NCBI RefSeq assembly: GCF_000283655.1
Contig: NC_016585.1
Coordinates: 651,501 to 715,500, forward strand
Direction of reading: 5' to 3'
DNA from: Azospirillum lipoferum 4B
Lineage (GTDB): Bacteria > Pseudomonadota > Alphaproteobacteria > Azospirillales > Azospirillaceae
DNA length: 64,000 nt
The stretch's first letter is position 1; each line of letters begins with the position of its first letter. Below are positions 53,338-61,368 of this stretch, piece by piece. The notes under the pieces are model-generated. The model had not been told where the DNA came from. It did not search any database and was given only the letters and a program-made list of their open reading frames with translations. The translations under genes and the position numbers were made by a program.

Positions 53338-54309
53338 ATGCGTTCCTTACTGTGCACCATGCTGTTCCTCGCCGCCCCGGTCCTGATCGCCGAGCCGGTG
53401 CTGGCCGAAACCATTTTCGTATCCAACGAAAAGGACAACCAGATCGCCGTGGTCGACGGCGACAGCCTGCAGATCACCAACAAGATCAAGGTCGGCCGCC
53501 GGCCGCGCGGCATCACGCTGAGCGGCGACGGGACGCAGCTCTATGTCTGCGCCGGCGACGACAACCGTGTCGATGTGGTGGACATCGCCAGCGGCAAGGT
53601 GGTCCATTCCTTGCCCTCCGGCCCCGATCCGGAGCTGTTCGTCCTCTCCCCCGACGGCAACCGGCTGTATGTCGCCAACGAGGACGACAACATGGTGACC
53701 ATCATCGACATCCCCAGCCGCAAGGCGGTCGGCAACATCCAGGTCGGGGTGGAGCCGGAAGGCATGGGGATCAGCCCCGACGGCAAGATCCTGGTCAACA
53801 CCTCCGAAACCACCAACATGGCGCATTTCATCGACACCGAGAAACGCGCCGTCGTCGGCAACGTTCTGGTCGACAGCCGGCCGCGCGTCGCCCAGTTCAG
53901 CGGCGACGGCAAGCATGTCTGGGTGTCCAGCGAGATCGGCGGCACGGTCAGCGTCATCGACGCTGCCACCCGCAAGGTGGTGAAGAAGATCCGCTTCGAG
54001 GTCACCGGCGTCCGGCGCGAGGCGATCCAGGCGGTCGGCATCCAGATGACCCGCGACGGCAAGCGCGCCTTCGTGGCGCTCGGCCCCGCCAACCGGATCG
54101 CCGAGATCGACACCGAGAACTTCGAGGTGAAGCGCTACTTCCTGGTCGGCCAGCGCGTCTGGAACCTCGCCTTCTCGCCGGACGAAAAGCGGCTCTACAC
54201 CACGAACGGCATCAGCAACGACCTTTCGGTGATCGACCTGGAGCGCAACAAGGTCATCAAGAGCATCCCCGTCGGTGGCGCCCCCTGGGGGGTCGTGGTC
54301 AAGCCGTGA
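53338..54309 (+). CDS. PQQ-catabolism-associated YVTN beta-propeller protein
   Basis: 323 residues with a signal peptide (1-23, PVLA-ET). About seven blades with the pattern VSNEKDNQIAVVDGDSLQITNKIKVGRRPRGI, YVANEDDNMVTIIDIPSRKAVGNIQVGVEPEGM and VWVSSEIGGTVSVIDAATRKVVKKI. Periplasmic companion of PQQ dehydrogenase loci; role unknown. Sixteen bases after the binding-protein gene, so same operon. Confidence 0.9.
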   Translation: MRSLLCTMLFLAAPVLIAEPVLAETIFVSNEKDNQIAVVDGDSLQITNKIKVGRRPRGITLSGDGTQLYVCAGDDNRVDVVDIASGKVVHSLPSGPDPELFVLSPDGNRLYVANEDDNMVTIIDIPSRKAVGNIQVGVEPEGMGISPDGKILVNTSETTNMAHFIDTEKRAVVGNVLVDSRPRVAQFSGDGKHVWVSSEIGGTVSVIDAATRKVVKKIRFEVTGVRREAIQAVGIQMTRDGKRAFVALGPANRIAEIDTENFEVKRYFLVGQRVWNLAFSPDEKRLYTTNGISNDLSVIDLERNKVIKSIPVGGAPWGVVVKP

Positions 54310-54414
54310 CAGGTAACGGTATCACGGAACCCGCGGCCGCAGCGCATGGTTGAGGGGAAGGGCCGGGTGCGGCGGCGGCTGTCGGCGACGGCCCGGCCCC
54401 AGGGAGGTGTAATC

Positions 54415-54843
54415 ATGACGATGAAGCTCTCCAGCGGCCGTGCCCTGGCCTGTGCGGCCGTAATCGGTGCCGGCATACTCGGAGTGGCGGCCGTGGCCCC
54501 GCCGGCTTTTGCCCAATCCACCACCGGCACAGAGACACAGAACGCCCCGGCGGCGACCGGCGGACAATTGCCGTCGGAGTCCCTGCCCGGCCAGCGCCAG
54601 GGCGCCATCGGCGGCGCTCCGGTGCCACAGGGCAGTTCCGGCACGTCGAACGGTTCTGGAAACAGTTCCGGCAGCGGTTCCGCCACCGGCTCGACCCCCG
54701 GGGGCGGCAGTGCGGCGCCGACCGGGCAGCTGCCCGACACGTCGCTCCAGCAGCAGCGGCAGGGCACCATCGGCGGCGACCCGGTGACGCAGGGCGGCTC
54801 CGGCGGAACGGCCGGATCGACCGACAAGCAAGGACAGCAGTGA
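54415..54843 (+). CDS. Secreted low-complexity protein with duplicated GQLP motif
   Basis: 142 residues from ATG 54415, GGGAGG 8 bases upstream. Signal peptide ALACAAVIGAGILGVAAVAPPAFAQ (residues 10-34). The mature protein has two copies of a 25-residue motif, GQLPSESLPGQRQGAIGG-APVPQG and GQLPDTSLQQQRQGTIGG-DPVTQG, separated by a Gly/Ser/Asn/Thr-rich linker. No family recognised. It lies between the beta-propeller gene and fae. A periplasmic or surface binding role, perhaps with two equal sites, is speculative. Confidence 0.75.
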   Translation: MTMKLSSGRALACAAVIGAGILGVAAVAPPAFAQSTTGTETQNAPAATGGQLPSESLPGQRQGAIGGAPVPQGSSGTSNGSGNSSGSGSATGSTPGGGSAAPTGQLPDTSLQQQRQGTIGGDPVTQGGSGGTAGSTDKQGQQ

Positions 54844-55168
54844 CGCCATCCCGCGGCCCGATCGCAGCCGCTGCCGCAAAGATGGGGTAACGACCACCGA
54901 ACGGTCATGCCTTCCCGGTCGATACCGGTGCGGCACGAAGACGGCGGCTGCGATTTCAAGGTACTCCGGAACCCTTTTGTGAGTTTGTTTTACAAACGAA
55001 CAAACTGGCATAATGCCCACCGTGACCGACGCCGGAACTCGCAGACGATCCAGACGCCGCGTTACCGGCGACCTGCCCGGATTGAGCTGACAGGATCGAG
55101 CTGACCGGCGTGACCGCGTGACTGCGGCGGTCCTCCAATGATTTTCAAAAACATGGGAGAAAACGGCG
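54844..55168. other. Control region of fae
   Basis: 325 bases without a gene, AT-richer around 54975-55020. The candidate promoter and overlapping palindromes are listed separately at 54982-55017. CCGGT-CGAT-ACCGG lies near 54917. The leader from the promoter to fae is about 150 bases, long enough for structure or post-transcriptional control. Confidence 0.6.
54982..55017 (+). promoter_or_regulatory. Candidate fae promoter with overlapping palindromes
   Basis: AGTTTGTT (54982-54989) / AACAAACT (54999-55006) is an 8-bp inverted repeat with a 9-base loop; GTTTGT-TTT-ACAAAC (54983-54997) is a second, overlapping one. A TTGTTT (54985-54990), 18-base spacer and CATAAT (55009-55014) resemble a sigma-70 promoter, and CATAAT lies in GGCAT-A-ATGCC. 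Confidence 0.55.
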
Positions 55169-55696
55169 ATGGGCATGTGGCAGGGGTCATCCCCGAAAAT
55201 CAATCGCGTGCTGGTGGGTGAGTCGCTGGTCGGCGACGGGAACGAGGTGGCCCACATCGACCTGATCATGGGGCCGCGTGGCAGTGCCGCGGAAACCGCA
55301 TTCTGCAACGCACTGACCAACAACAAGGACGGTTTCACCAGCCTGCTGGCGGTCATCGCCCCCAACCTGCAGTGCAAGCCCTCGACCATCCTGTTCAACA
55401 AGGTCACGATCAAGGGCGCGGAACAGGCGGTCCAGATGTTCGGCCCGGCCCAGCACGGCGTCGCCAAGGCGGTCGCCGACTGCGTGGCCGAGGGCACCAT
55501 TCCGCAGGACGAGATCGACAACATCTTTATCTGCGTCGGCGTCTTCATCCATTGGGAGGCGAAGGACAACGCCAAGATCCAGGATTACAACTACCGCGCC
55601 ACCAAGGAGGCCATCGAACGCGCGGTGTCCGGCTATCCCACCGTCAAGGATCTGCTGAACCAGAAGGATGTCGCGAAGCACCCGTTCGCCGCCTGA
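55169..55696 (+). CDS. fae: Formaldehyde-activating enzyme
   Basis: 175 residues; GGGAGA upstream. Strongly conserved: [30 protein letters not shown] with catalytic His29, [57 protein letters not shown], and C-terminal HPFAA. Speeds condensation of formaldehyde with H4MPT to methylene-H4MPT, the entry step for MtdB, Mch and Fhc encoded nearby. Single-gene unit with its own promoter-like region and a strong terminator. Confidence 0.97.
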   Translation: MGMWQGSSPKINRVLVGESLVGDGNEVAHIDLIMGPRGSAAETAFCNALTNNKDGFTSLLAVIAPNLQCKPSTILFNKVTIKGAEQAVQMFGPAQHGVAKAVADCVAEGTIPQDEIDNIFICVGVFIHWEAKDNAKIQDYNYRATKEAIERAVSGYPTVKDLLNQKDVAKHPFAA

Positions 55697-56144
55697 ATTT
55701 TCACCGGAATCCGCGTCCTCCGAAAGCCCCTCCCCCCTCTGCGGTGGAGGGGCTTTTTCTCTGTCGGATGGTGGTTGCCGCTTCCGGCCATTCTTGAGCC
55801 GAGCAGAGAAAAAGGACCGAATACCTTCCGTCTGCGAACCAGTCCGCTGTTACCGATACGCCGCAAAATCCGGTCTGGTGCTGACCCCTGACAAACCAGA
55901 ACATTTGAAGCGAATAAAGATACGATGCGGGATTGCGCCATATCAGCGCTTAACACGTTGATTTATTCCAATTCCAATGAGGGCCGGCGGTCCGGTTCGT
56001 TTTGCATCGCACAAAGAACTAGCCAAAATTCTCAAGCTCCTATCCGTTCGGGTAGTGGTGGCGCGGAGGCATCATCGGTACCATTTCCTAATGGGCACCA
56101 AGGCAATCATGCCAATCTGCCCATTTCCAGTGGAGGAAGCAGAC
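55697..56144. other. Region between fae and pqqA
   Basis: 448 bases. The fae terminator is at 55724-55758. From about 55890 the sequence is AT-rich (GAATAAAGATACG, GTTGATTTATTCC) and may hold the pqqA promoter; no other gene or repeat was recognised. Confidence 0.6.
55724..55758 (+). terminator. Rho-independent terminator of fae
   Basis: AAGCCCCTCC (55724-55733), loop of 12, GGAGGGGCTT (55746-55755), T-run through 55758. Typical strong terminator. Confidence 0.92.
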
Positions 56145-56225
56145 ATGAAAACCTGGCGCAAACCGACGACCGCCGAAATCCGGGTCGGCACGGAAATCAA
56201 CGCCTACGCCTGCGCCGGCCTGTAA
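56145..56225 (+). CDS. pqqA: PQQ precursor peptide PqqA
   Basis: Only 26 residues. GTGGAGGA lies 7-9 bases before ATG 56145. It begins MKTWRKP, like many PqqA peptides, and has VGTEINAYAC, where Glu and Tyr are three residues apart (E-x3-Y), the pair that PqqE crosslinks to build PQQ. The stop is TAA. pqqB to pqqE are not in the window, so this is a stand-alone or extra precursor gene inside the methanol dehydrogenase region. PQQ is the cofactor of XoxF encoded 5 kb away. Confidence 0.85.
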   Translation: MKTWRKPTTAEIRVGTEINAYACAGL

Positions 56226-56271
56226 TCGGCACGGTAGCTTTCCAGTCAGAACAAGTGTTCACTTCGGCCAC

Positions 56272-57108
56272 TCAGGCCGGCCGCGGCTCGAAATGGGCGA
56301 AGAACTGCCCTGTGCCGTCCGGCGCGCTGGCATCGTAATTCAGCGCGCAGAGTCGCAGCCGGCCGGCATCGCCCAACTCAGGCCCGGCCAGCATGCTGTG
56401 AAAGCTCTCACCGCCGAGCAAACGATGGGCGGTGGTCAGGTACAGGCGCGAAAGCCTGTGGCCCCGCATCATGGTGTCGAGCATGCGCGGCCCCGTCAGC
56501 AGATAGATGCTGCGCAGCCCCCGCCGACCGAGTTCATCGACCAGCGGCCCACCCTCCACCGACGCTCCCGATCCGACGGCCAGCACCTCATGGCCGGCGG
56601 CCCGCCACTGGGCGACACGCTCGGCCGGTGCCGCGGCGCCGGTGGCGATGACGACACGCTGGCCATGGCGCGCCGGGGAATCCGGCATCGGAAAATCCAG
56701 GCTGGCGCTGGCGATGACCAGGGCCGGCTGGGGCGCCAAGCCGTTGTCGGCCCGCCATCGGGCGAGGTCCCGCGTCGCCTCCTGCGTCCCCACCTGCAGC
56801 ACATCGTCCAGCCGGCCGGCCGCCAGATCACGCAGATACCCGCCATGGGTGACGAAGCAATCCGCCTGCGCCTGGAGTTCCTGGAACAGCCGGAAGTCGT
56901 TGCCGCTGACCAGCCCGGCGGGCAGCCGGCTTTCCCCGGTGGCGGGGTCGCGCAGGGCGATGCGCCCGTCCAGGCTGGCGACGAAGCTGGCATAGACCAA
57001 CGGCCTCCCGGCACTCCCCCGCTCATGCAGGCGGTGGGCGAGATAGGCGCCGTCGAGCGCGATCTCCTCCGGCGGGCCGGGGAACAGCCGCAGCATGCGG
57101 GCGGTCAT
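56272..57108 (-). CDS. RibD C-terminal/DHFR-fold reductase, candidate dihydromethanopterin reductase
   Basis: 278 residues; ATG 57108 overlaps the upstream gene (ATGA). RibD_C features: RPLVYASFVASLDGRIALRDPATGESRL, VSGNDFRLFQELQAQADCFVTHGGYLRDL, a central nucleotide-binding part, and LRSIYLLTGPRMLDTMMRGHRLSRLYLTTAHRLLGG. Known members reduce a ribosylamino-pyrimidine in riboflavin synthesis, but single-domain relatives in methylotrophs are thought to reduce dihydromethanopterin. The operon with two ATP-grasp enzymes supports a cofactor-building role. Confidence 0.72.
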   Translation of the reverse strand: MTARMLRLFPGPPEEIALDGAYLAHRLHERGSAGRPLVYASFVASLDGRIALRDPATGESRLPAGLVSGNDFRLFQELQAQADCFVTHGGYLRDLAAGRLDDVLQVGTQEATRDLARWRADNGLAPQPALVIASASLDFPMPDSPARHGQRVVIATGAAAPAERVAQWRAAGHEVLAVGSGASVEGGPLVDELGRRGLRSIYLLTGPRMLDTMMRGHRLSRLYLTTAHRLLGGESFHSMLAGPELGDAGRLRLCALNYDASAPDGTGQFFAHFEPRPA

Positions 57109-58013
57109 TGCGGCACCCGCGATGCGGCGGCCTCGACGCGGGCAAGGAAATCCGCCGCCAGCGCGTCGGCGATATCGGCGTCGCTGACCGTTTGGAGCCC
57201 CTGCCATGCCGGCATCGAATTCACCTCCAGCACCATCCAAGTCCCTTCATTAAAGGGGGCGGCAATCAGATCGACCCCGGCATAGTCGGCGCCCACCGCC
57301 GCCGCGGCACGCACCGCCAGCTCGGCCACCGCCCCGTCCGGCGCCATGGCTTCGCAGCGCCCGCCCTGATGGACATTCGTGATCCAGCTGCGGCCGTGGC
57401 GGATCATCGCCGCCACCGCGCGCCCTCCCACCACGAAGACCCGGCAGTCGCGCCACTCGCCGTCGCGGCGGGGCGGAACGAAGGGCTGCAGGTAATAGAC
57501 GCCGGCCATGGCCTCGGGTTCCGGCAGGTCTTCCGGCCGCGGCAGGCGGCGCAGGCCGCGCCCCTGGGCGCCGAACAGCGGCTTCAGCACGCAGTCCGGC
57601 CAAGCCTCCACCACCGCGCGAGCCGTCGCGGCATCCTGCACGGTGACGGAGGGCGGCGTCGGCAGGCCGGCACGGGCCAGCAGGAAGCTGGTCATGCTCT
57701 TGTCCACGCAAGCTTCGATGGCACGGGCGGAGTTGTAGACCGGCACCCCCAGCCGGTCGAGCGCGTGAAGCACCCCCAGCCGCAGCGTCACCTGTTCGAA
57801 GCTGCCCTGCCCGACCACCCGCATGAAGGCGCCCGCCGGCAGCGCATCGCCAAATCCCGGCAGCAGCAGCCCCGTCGCCGTCCGCCCGACGGCGAAGCCG
57901 CAGGCGCTCAGTGGCACGCGGCGGCATTCGACGCCGCGCCGCGTCATCGCCTGTTCCAGCCTTGCCGCGTGCCAGTCGGCACCATCGGTGAACAGGGCGA
58001 CCACGCCGCTCAT
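57105..58013 (-). CDS. RimK-like ATP-grasp ligase
   Basis: 302 residues from ATG 58013. ATP-grasp features: VYNSARAIEACVDKSMTSFLLARAGLPTPPSVT (B-domain start), CVLKPLFGAQGRGLRR (lysine that binds ATP and the glycine loop), CRVFVVGGRAVAAMIR, ITNVHQGGRCEA and LIAAPFNEGTWMVLEVNSMPAWQG (metal-binding E and N). RimK relatives add glutamate or a similar acid to a cofactor, for example MptN in archaea. The substrate is unknown; H4MPT tail addition is a natural guess. Coupled to both neighbours by 4-base overlaps. Confidence 0.8.
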   Translation of the reverse strand: MSGVVALFTDGADWHAARLEQAMTRRGVECRRVPLSACGFAVGRTATGLLLPGFGDALPAGAFMRVVGQGSFEQVTLRLGVLHALDRLGVPVYNSARAIEACVDKSMTSFLLARAGLPTPPSVTVQDAATARAVVEAWPDCVLKPLFGAQGRGLRRLPRPEDLPEPEAMAGVYYLQPFVPPRRDGEWRDCRVFVVGGRAVAAMIRHGRSWITNVHQGGRCEAMAPDGAVAELAVRAAAAVGADYAGVDLIAAPFNEGTWMVLEVNSMPAWQGLQTVSDADIADALAADFLARVEAAASRVPQ

Positions 58014-59185
58014 GCCGCCTCCGCCAGGGCATGCCGCCGGAACAGCTCCCGCGCGCGCCGGCCGGCAAGGCGACGGGCCTCCGCCGGGTCGGCAGCATCG
58101 GCCAGAACCGTGCAGAGCGGCGCTCCCGCCGGGATGTGGGCCGGCGTGCCGGGACGGTCGGCGGTCCAGTCCGGCCAGCGCATGCAACCGTCCAGCAGGA
58201 CCGGCGTCCGCGCATAGACGACCATGGCGGCGCGGCAGCCGGCCAGCGCCGGCAGAGCCTGCGGAAGCTCCGCGGTGCAGGCGGCCATGTGCAGGCCCAG
58301 CAGGCCCGGCATCGGCGCACGGTCGAACAGGTCGAGCGTCGCCCCGGGCCGCGGGTTGATCTCCAGCAGGCACCAGCCGTCCGGTCCGGCCAGGAAATCG
58401 GCGCTGTTGAGCCCGACCAGCCCGACCTCCGCGGCGATCCGCGAGACGGCGGCGGTCATGGCCGCGGCAAACCCCGCATGGATCGGCGCCACCGGCAAGG
58501 GGCCAACCGCGCCGCCATAGCGAAAGGGCTGGCGGGGTGCCGGGGCCACCCATTGCCGGCTGAATCCAACCGGCAGAACGCGCCGGCCATCGGCCAGGAA
58601 CAGCAGGGACACCGGACGCCCCGGCATGCGGCGCTGGAGGTAATGTCCGGCCGGCAATCGGTGACTCCGCCGATCCGCCGGCCGGATATGCCCGCCGCCG
58701 CTGGCACCGGCGCGCTTCATCAGCCATCGCCCGCCATCGTCCGGCGGCGAGGTGGCGATCTCCGGATGCGGGATGCCGAGGCGGGCGAGCAGTGCGGCGA
58801 AGGCAAACGGGTCCTTCAGCCTCGCCACCGTCCCCGCGGCGTTGCCGAGGACCGGCCGGTCGCGCTCCAGCGCCGCCAGCAGCTCCGGCCTATCCTCGAA
58901 CCCGGCGCCATAGACCAGCGGCACCCCGCGCAGATCGGGCGCCGCCAGGGCGCGCCGCAGCGCCGGGCCGAGAAGGTGCAGCCGCCTTGACGGCAGGGCG
59001 AGACAGCGGTCGGCCATGGCCGCGGTGTCCGCGTCGGCGAACAGGTCGAGGGCCGTTACGCCCAGCCCGCTGCGGCGTGCACTGGCCGCCAGCGCCCGCG
59101 CCGACAGCGCCACCACCAGGACATCACTCTTCGGGAGTATGGTCGGGGTCAAGCTCACGTCCCGGCGCGAAAGCGCCTTGAACAT
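58010..59185 (-). CDS. ATP-grasp ligase (MfnD-like or similar), candidate C1-cofactor biosynthesis
   Basis: 391 residues from ATG 59185. VLVVALSARALAASARRSGLGVTALDLFAD at the N-terminus, GRWLMKRAGASGGGHIRP (ATP-binding Lys and Gly loop), VGLVGLNSADFLAGPDGWCLLEINPRPGATLDLFDRA (metal-binding residues E and N). Similar proteins are called ATP-grasp fold enzymes of methanofuran analogue synthesis (OrfY in methylotrophs, tyramine-glutamate ligase MfnD in archaea). First gene of the three-gene minus operon. Confidence 0.75.
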   Translation of the reverse strand: MFKALSRRDVSLTPTILPKSDVLVVALSARALAASARRSGLGVTALDLFADADTAAMADRCLALPSRRLHLLGPALRRALAAPDLRGVPLVYGAGFEDRPELLAALERDRPVLGNAAGTVARLKDPFAFAALLARLGIPHPEIATSPPDDGGRWLMKRAGASGGGHIRPADRRSHRLPAGHYLQRRMPGRPVSLLFLADGRRVLPVGFSRQWVAPAPRQPFRYGGAVGPLPVAPIHAGFAAAMTAAVSRIAAEVGLVGLNSADFLAGPDGWCLLEINPRPGATLDLFDRAPMPGLLGLHMAACTAELPQALPALAGCRAAMVVYARTPVLLDGCMRWPDWTADRPGTPAHIPAGAPLCTVLADAADPAEARRLAGRRARELFRRHALAEAA

Positions 59186-59338
59186 TCATTCGCAATCCCA
59201 ACAATCATGCGGCAAAGCCATCTTTGCAATCACCCTTCCGAACAACGGCGCGTGCCGCCCTTCCGGCGCCCTTTCGGGTGAAGACGGGGGTGCGGCCCGT
59301 GGAAAGACAGTTGGGGGAAGACAGTTGGGGAAGACAGG

Positions 59339-60142
59339 ATGTTCGAGGCCGTGGTTCTACCGGTAGCTCCGTCGATTCCCGCAATTCAAGAATCCGCCGC
59401 CGGGGCTGTGGCCGCCCTGGCCGTGGAGGACCTCAGCCACAGCTTCGGCAAGCGCGTGGCACTCGACCATGTGTCCTTCACCGTGCCGCCGGCCGGCTTC
59501 ACCATGCTGCTGGGGCTGAACGGCGCGGGCAAGACCACGCTGTTCTCGCTGATCACCCGGCTCTATTCCAGCCGCAGCGGCGACATCCGCATCTTCGGCT
59601 TCGACCTGCGGCGCCAGCCGACCCGCGCGCTGGAGCGCATCGGCGTGGTGTTCCAGCAGCCGACGCTCGACCTCGACCTCACCGTGCGGCAGAACCTGCG
59701 CTACCATGGCGGCCTGCACGGCATGCGGCCATCGGACTGCGAAGCCCGCGCGCGGGAGGAGCTGGCCCGCATCGGACTGTCCGACCGCGCCGACGACAAG
59801 GTCCGCGCCCTGTCCGGCGGGCAGCGCCGCCGCGTGGAGATCGCCCGCGCCCTGCTGCACCGCCCGAACCTGCTGCTTCTCGACGAGCCGACCGTCGGGC
59901 TGGACGTGGACTCGCGCCGCCACATCCTTGCCCATGTCCGCGCGCTCTGCCGCGAGCAGGGCCTCGCCGTGCTGTGGGCCACCCACCTGATGGACGAGGC
60001 GGCGGACGAGGACTCCGTCGTCGTGCTGCACCAGGGCCGTCTGCGCGCCTCCGGCAGTGTCCGCACGGTCTGCGCCGAAACCGGCACCGACGCCCTGCCC
60101 TCCGCCTTCGCCGCCCTGACGGCGGGGGAGCGCCGGCCATGA
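59339..60142 (+). CDS. ABC ATPase of the PQQ-dehydrogenase-associated efflux system
   Basis: 267 residues. Walker A LGLNGAGKTT near residue 62, Q-loop VVFQQPTLDLDLTVRQNL, signature LSGGQRRRVEIARALL near 160, Walker B LLLLDEPTVGLDVDSR, H-loop ATHLMDEA. A 25-residue N-terminal extension precedes the core. It overlaps the permease gene by four bases. Such ABC-2 type pairs accompany PQQ dehydrogenases and are thought to export a product or toxic intermediate. Confidence 0.92.
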   Translation: MFEAVVLPVAPSIPAIQESAAGAVAALAVEDLSHSFGKRVALDHVSFTVPPAGFTMLLGLNGAGKTTLFSLITRLYSSRSGDIRIFGFDLRRQPTRALERIGVVFQQPTLDLDLTVRQNLRYHGGLHGMRPSDCEARAREELARIGLSDRADDKVRALSGGQRRRVEIARALLHRPNLLLLDEPTVGLDVDSRRHILAHVRALCREQGLAVLWATHLMDEAADEDSVVVLHQGRLRASGSVRTVCAETGTDALPSAFAALTAGERRP

Positions 60143-60954
60143 GCGCCGCCACCTACTGGTACTGCCTGCGCAGCATCATCGTACGAGAAGGACTGCGCTT
60201 CCTGCACCAGCGCGAGCGCTTCTTTGCCGCACTGGTCCGGCCGCTGGTCTGGCTGGCGATCTTCGCCGTCGGCTTCCGCGCCGTGCTGGGCGTGTCGATC
60301 ATCCCGCCCTACGAGACCTACATCCTCTACGACGAATATGTCGTGCCCGGTCTGGTCGCGATGATCCAGCTGTTCAACGGCATGCAGAATTCCCTGTCGA
60401 TGGTCTACGACCGCGAGATGGGCAGCATGCGGACGCTGCTGGTCAGCCCGCTGCCGCGCTGGTACCTGCTGGTCGCCAAGCTGCTGGCCGGTGTCGCGGT
60501 GTCCATCGCGCAGGTCTATGTCTTCCTCGGCATCGCTTGGCTGTGGGGGGTGGAGCCGCCGCCGCTGGGCTACCTCGCCGCATTGCCGGCGCTGGTGCTG
60601 AGCGGGCTGATGCTGGGGGCGCTGGGCCTGCTGCTGTCGTCCTTCGTCAAGCAGCTGGAGAATTTCGCCGGGGTGATGAACTTCGTCATCTTCCCGATGT
60701 TCTTCGCCTCCTCCGCCCTCTACCCGCTCTGGCGGATTCGGGAAGGCAGCCCGACCCTGTACCTGATCGCCGCCTACAACCCCTTCACCCAGGCGGTGGA
60801 GCTGATCCGCTTCAGCCTGTATCTCCGAGTCGACGTCACCGCCCTGCTGTCGGTGGCCGGCTGCCTCGCGCTGTTCCTCGGCGCTGCGGTGCTGGCCTAT
60901 GATCCGGGTCGCGGTTTCTGGGCGAGACGGGGCGGACCGGCGGAGCAGGCCTGA
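60139..60954 (+). CDS. ABC-2 type permease of the PQQ-dehydrogenase-associated efflux system
   Basis: 271 residues, six membrane segments. ABC-2 signature: RPLVWLAIFAVGFRAVLGV, GLVAMIQLFNGMQNSLSMVYDREMGSMRTLLVSPLPRWYLLVAKLLAG, PMFFASSALYPLWRIREG and LIAAYNPFTQAVELIRFSLY. Partners the ATPase just upstream; the binding protein at 52062 is the third part. Confidence 0.92.
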   Translation: MSAATYWYCLRSIIVREGLRFLHQRERFFAALVRPLVWLAIFAVGFRAVLGVSIIPPYETYILYDEYVVPGLVAMIQLFNGMQNSLSMVYDREMGSMRTLLVSPLPRWYLLVAKLLAGVAVSIAQVYVFLGIAWLWGVEPPPLGYLAALPALVLSGLMLGALGLLLSSFVKQLENFAGVMNFVIFPMFFASSALYPLWRIREGSPTLYLIAAYNPFTQAVELIRFSLYLRVDVTALLSVAGCLALFLGAAVLAYDPGRGFWARRGGPAEQA

Positions 60955-61368
60955 TCGCACGACCGCAAGCTCGACCTTTTACCCCTTTCGGATTACCGCT
61001 TTTTTGTAACAATCACTCATTATTTCGATTCGTTCGAAAACTTTCGAACGGCGTCGGAAAATAATCTTCACAGACTATCTTTATTTGAGCAAACTGACTG
61101 TCAGCATCTCCAACATAATGCGGGGCAGTTCAGAACCCCGCCAAGGGCCGTGCTCCGGCACTTGATACCGGCACGCCTGAATGCCGGCCCCACTTGGATT
61201 CGGAACCTTGGGTGTCGCGATGGCACCCCCGACGCCGCCCGATCGACATCACGCGCCAACGATGGAGGGAGACCGCCCTCTCAAAAGACCGATTCACCGA
61301 CACCGCCGCCTGTCGCTGCACAGTCTCCGGGACCACGAACCACCCCTTAAAAAAACGGGAGGAAACAG
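60955..61368. other. Control region of xoxF
   Basis: 414 bases, AT-rich between 60970 and 61110, unlike the GC-rich surroundings. Holds the 20-base palindrome at 61031-61050. CATAATGC at 61114-61121 repeats the -10 context of the fae promoter (CATAATGCC); CAAACTG also occurs in both (61090-61096 and about 55001-55007). A leader of about 240 bases would precede xoxF. Confidence 0.6.
61031..61050. promoter_or_regulatory. Perfect palindrome upstream of the xoxF promoter
   Basis: CGTTCGAAA-AC-TTTCGAACG: 9-bp arms, 2-base spacer. It lies about 70 bases before the CATAAT element, a typical place for an activator dimer. No regulator gene is in the window. Confidence 0.75.
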
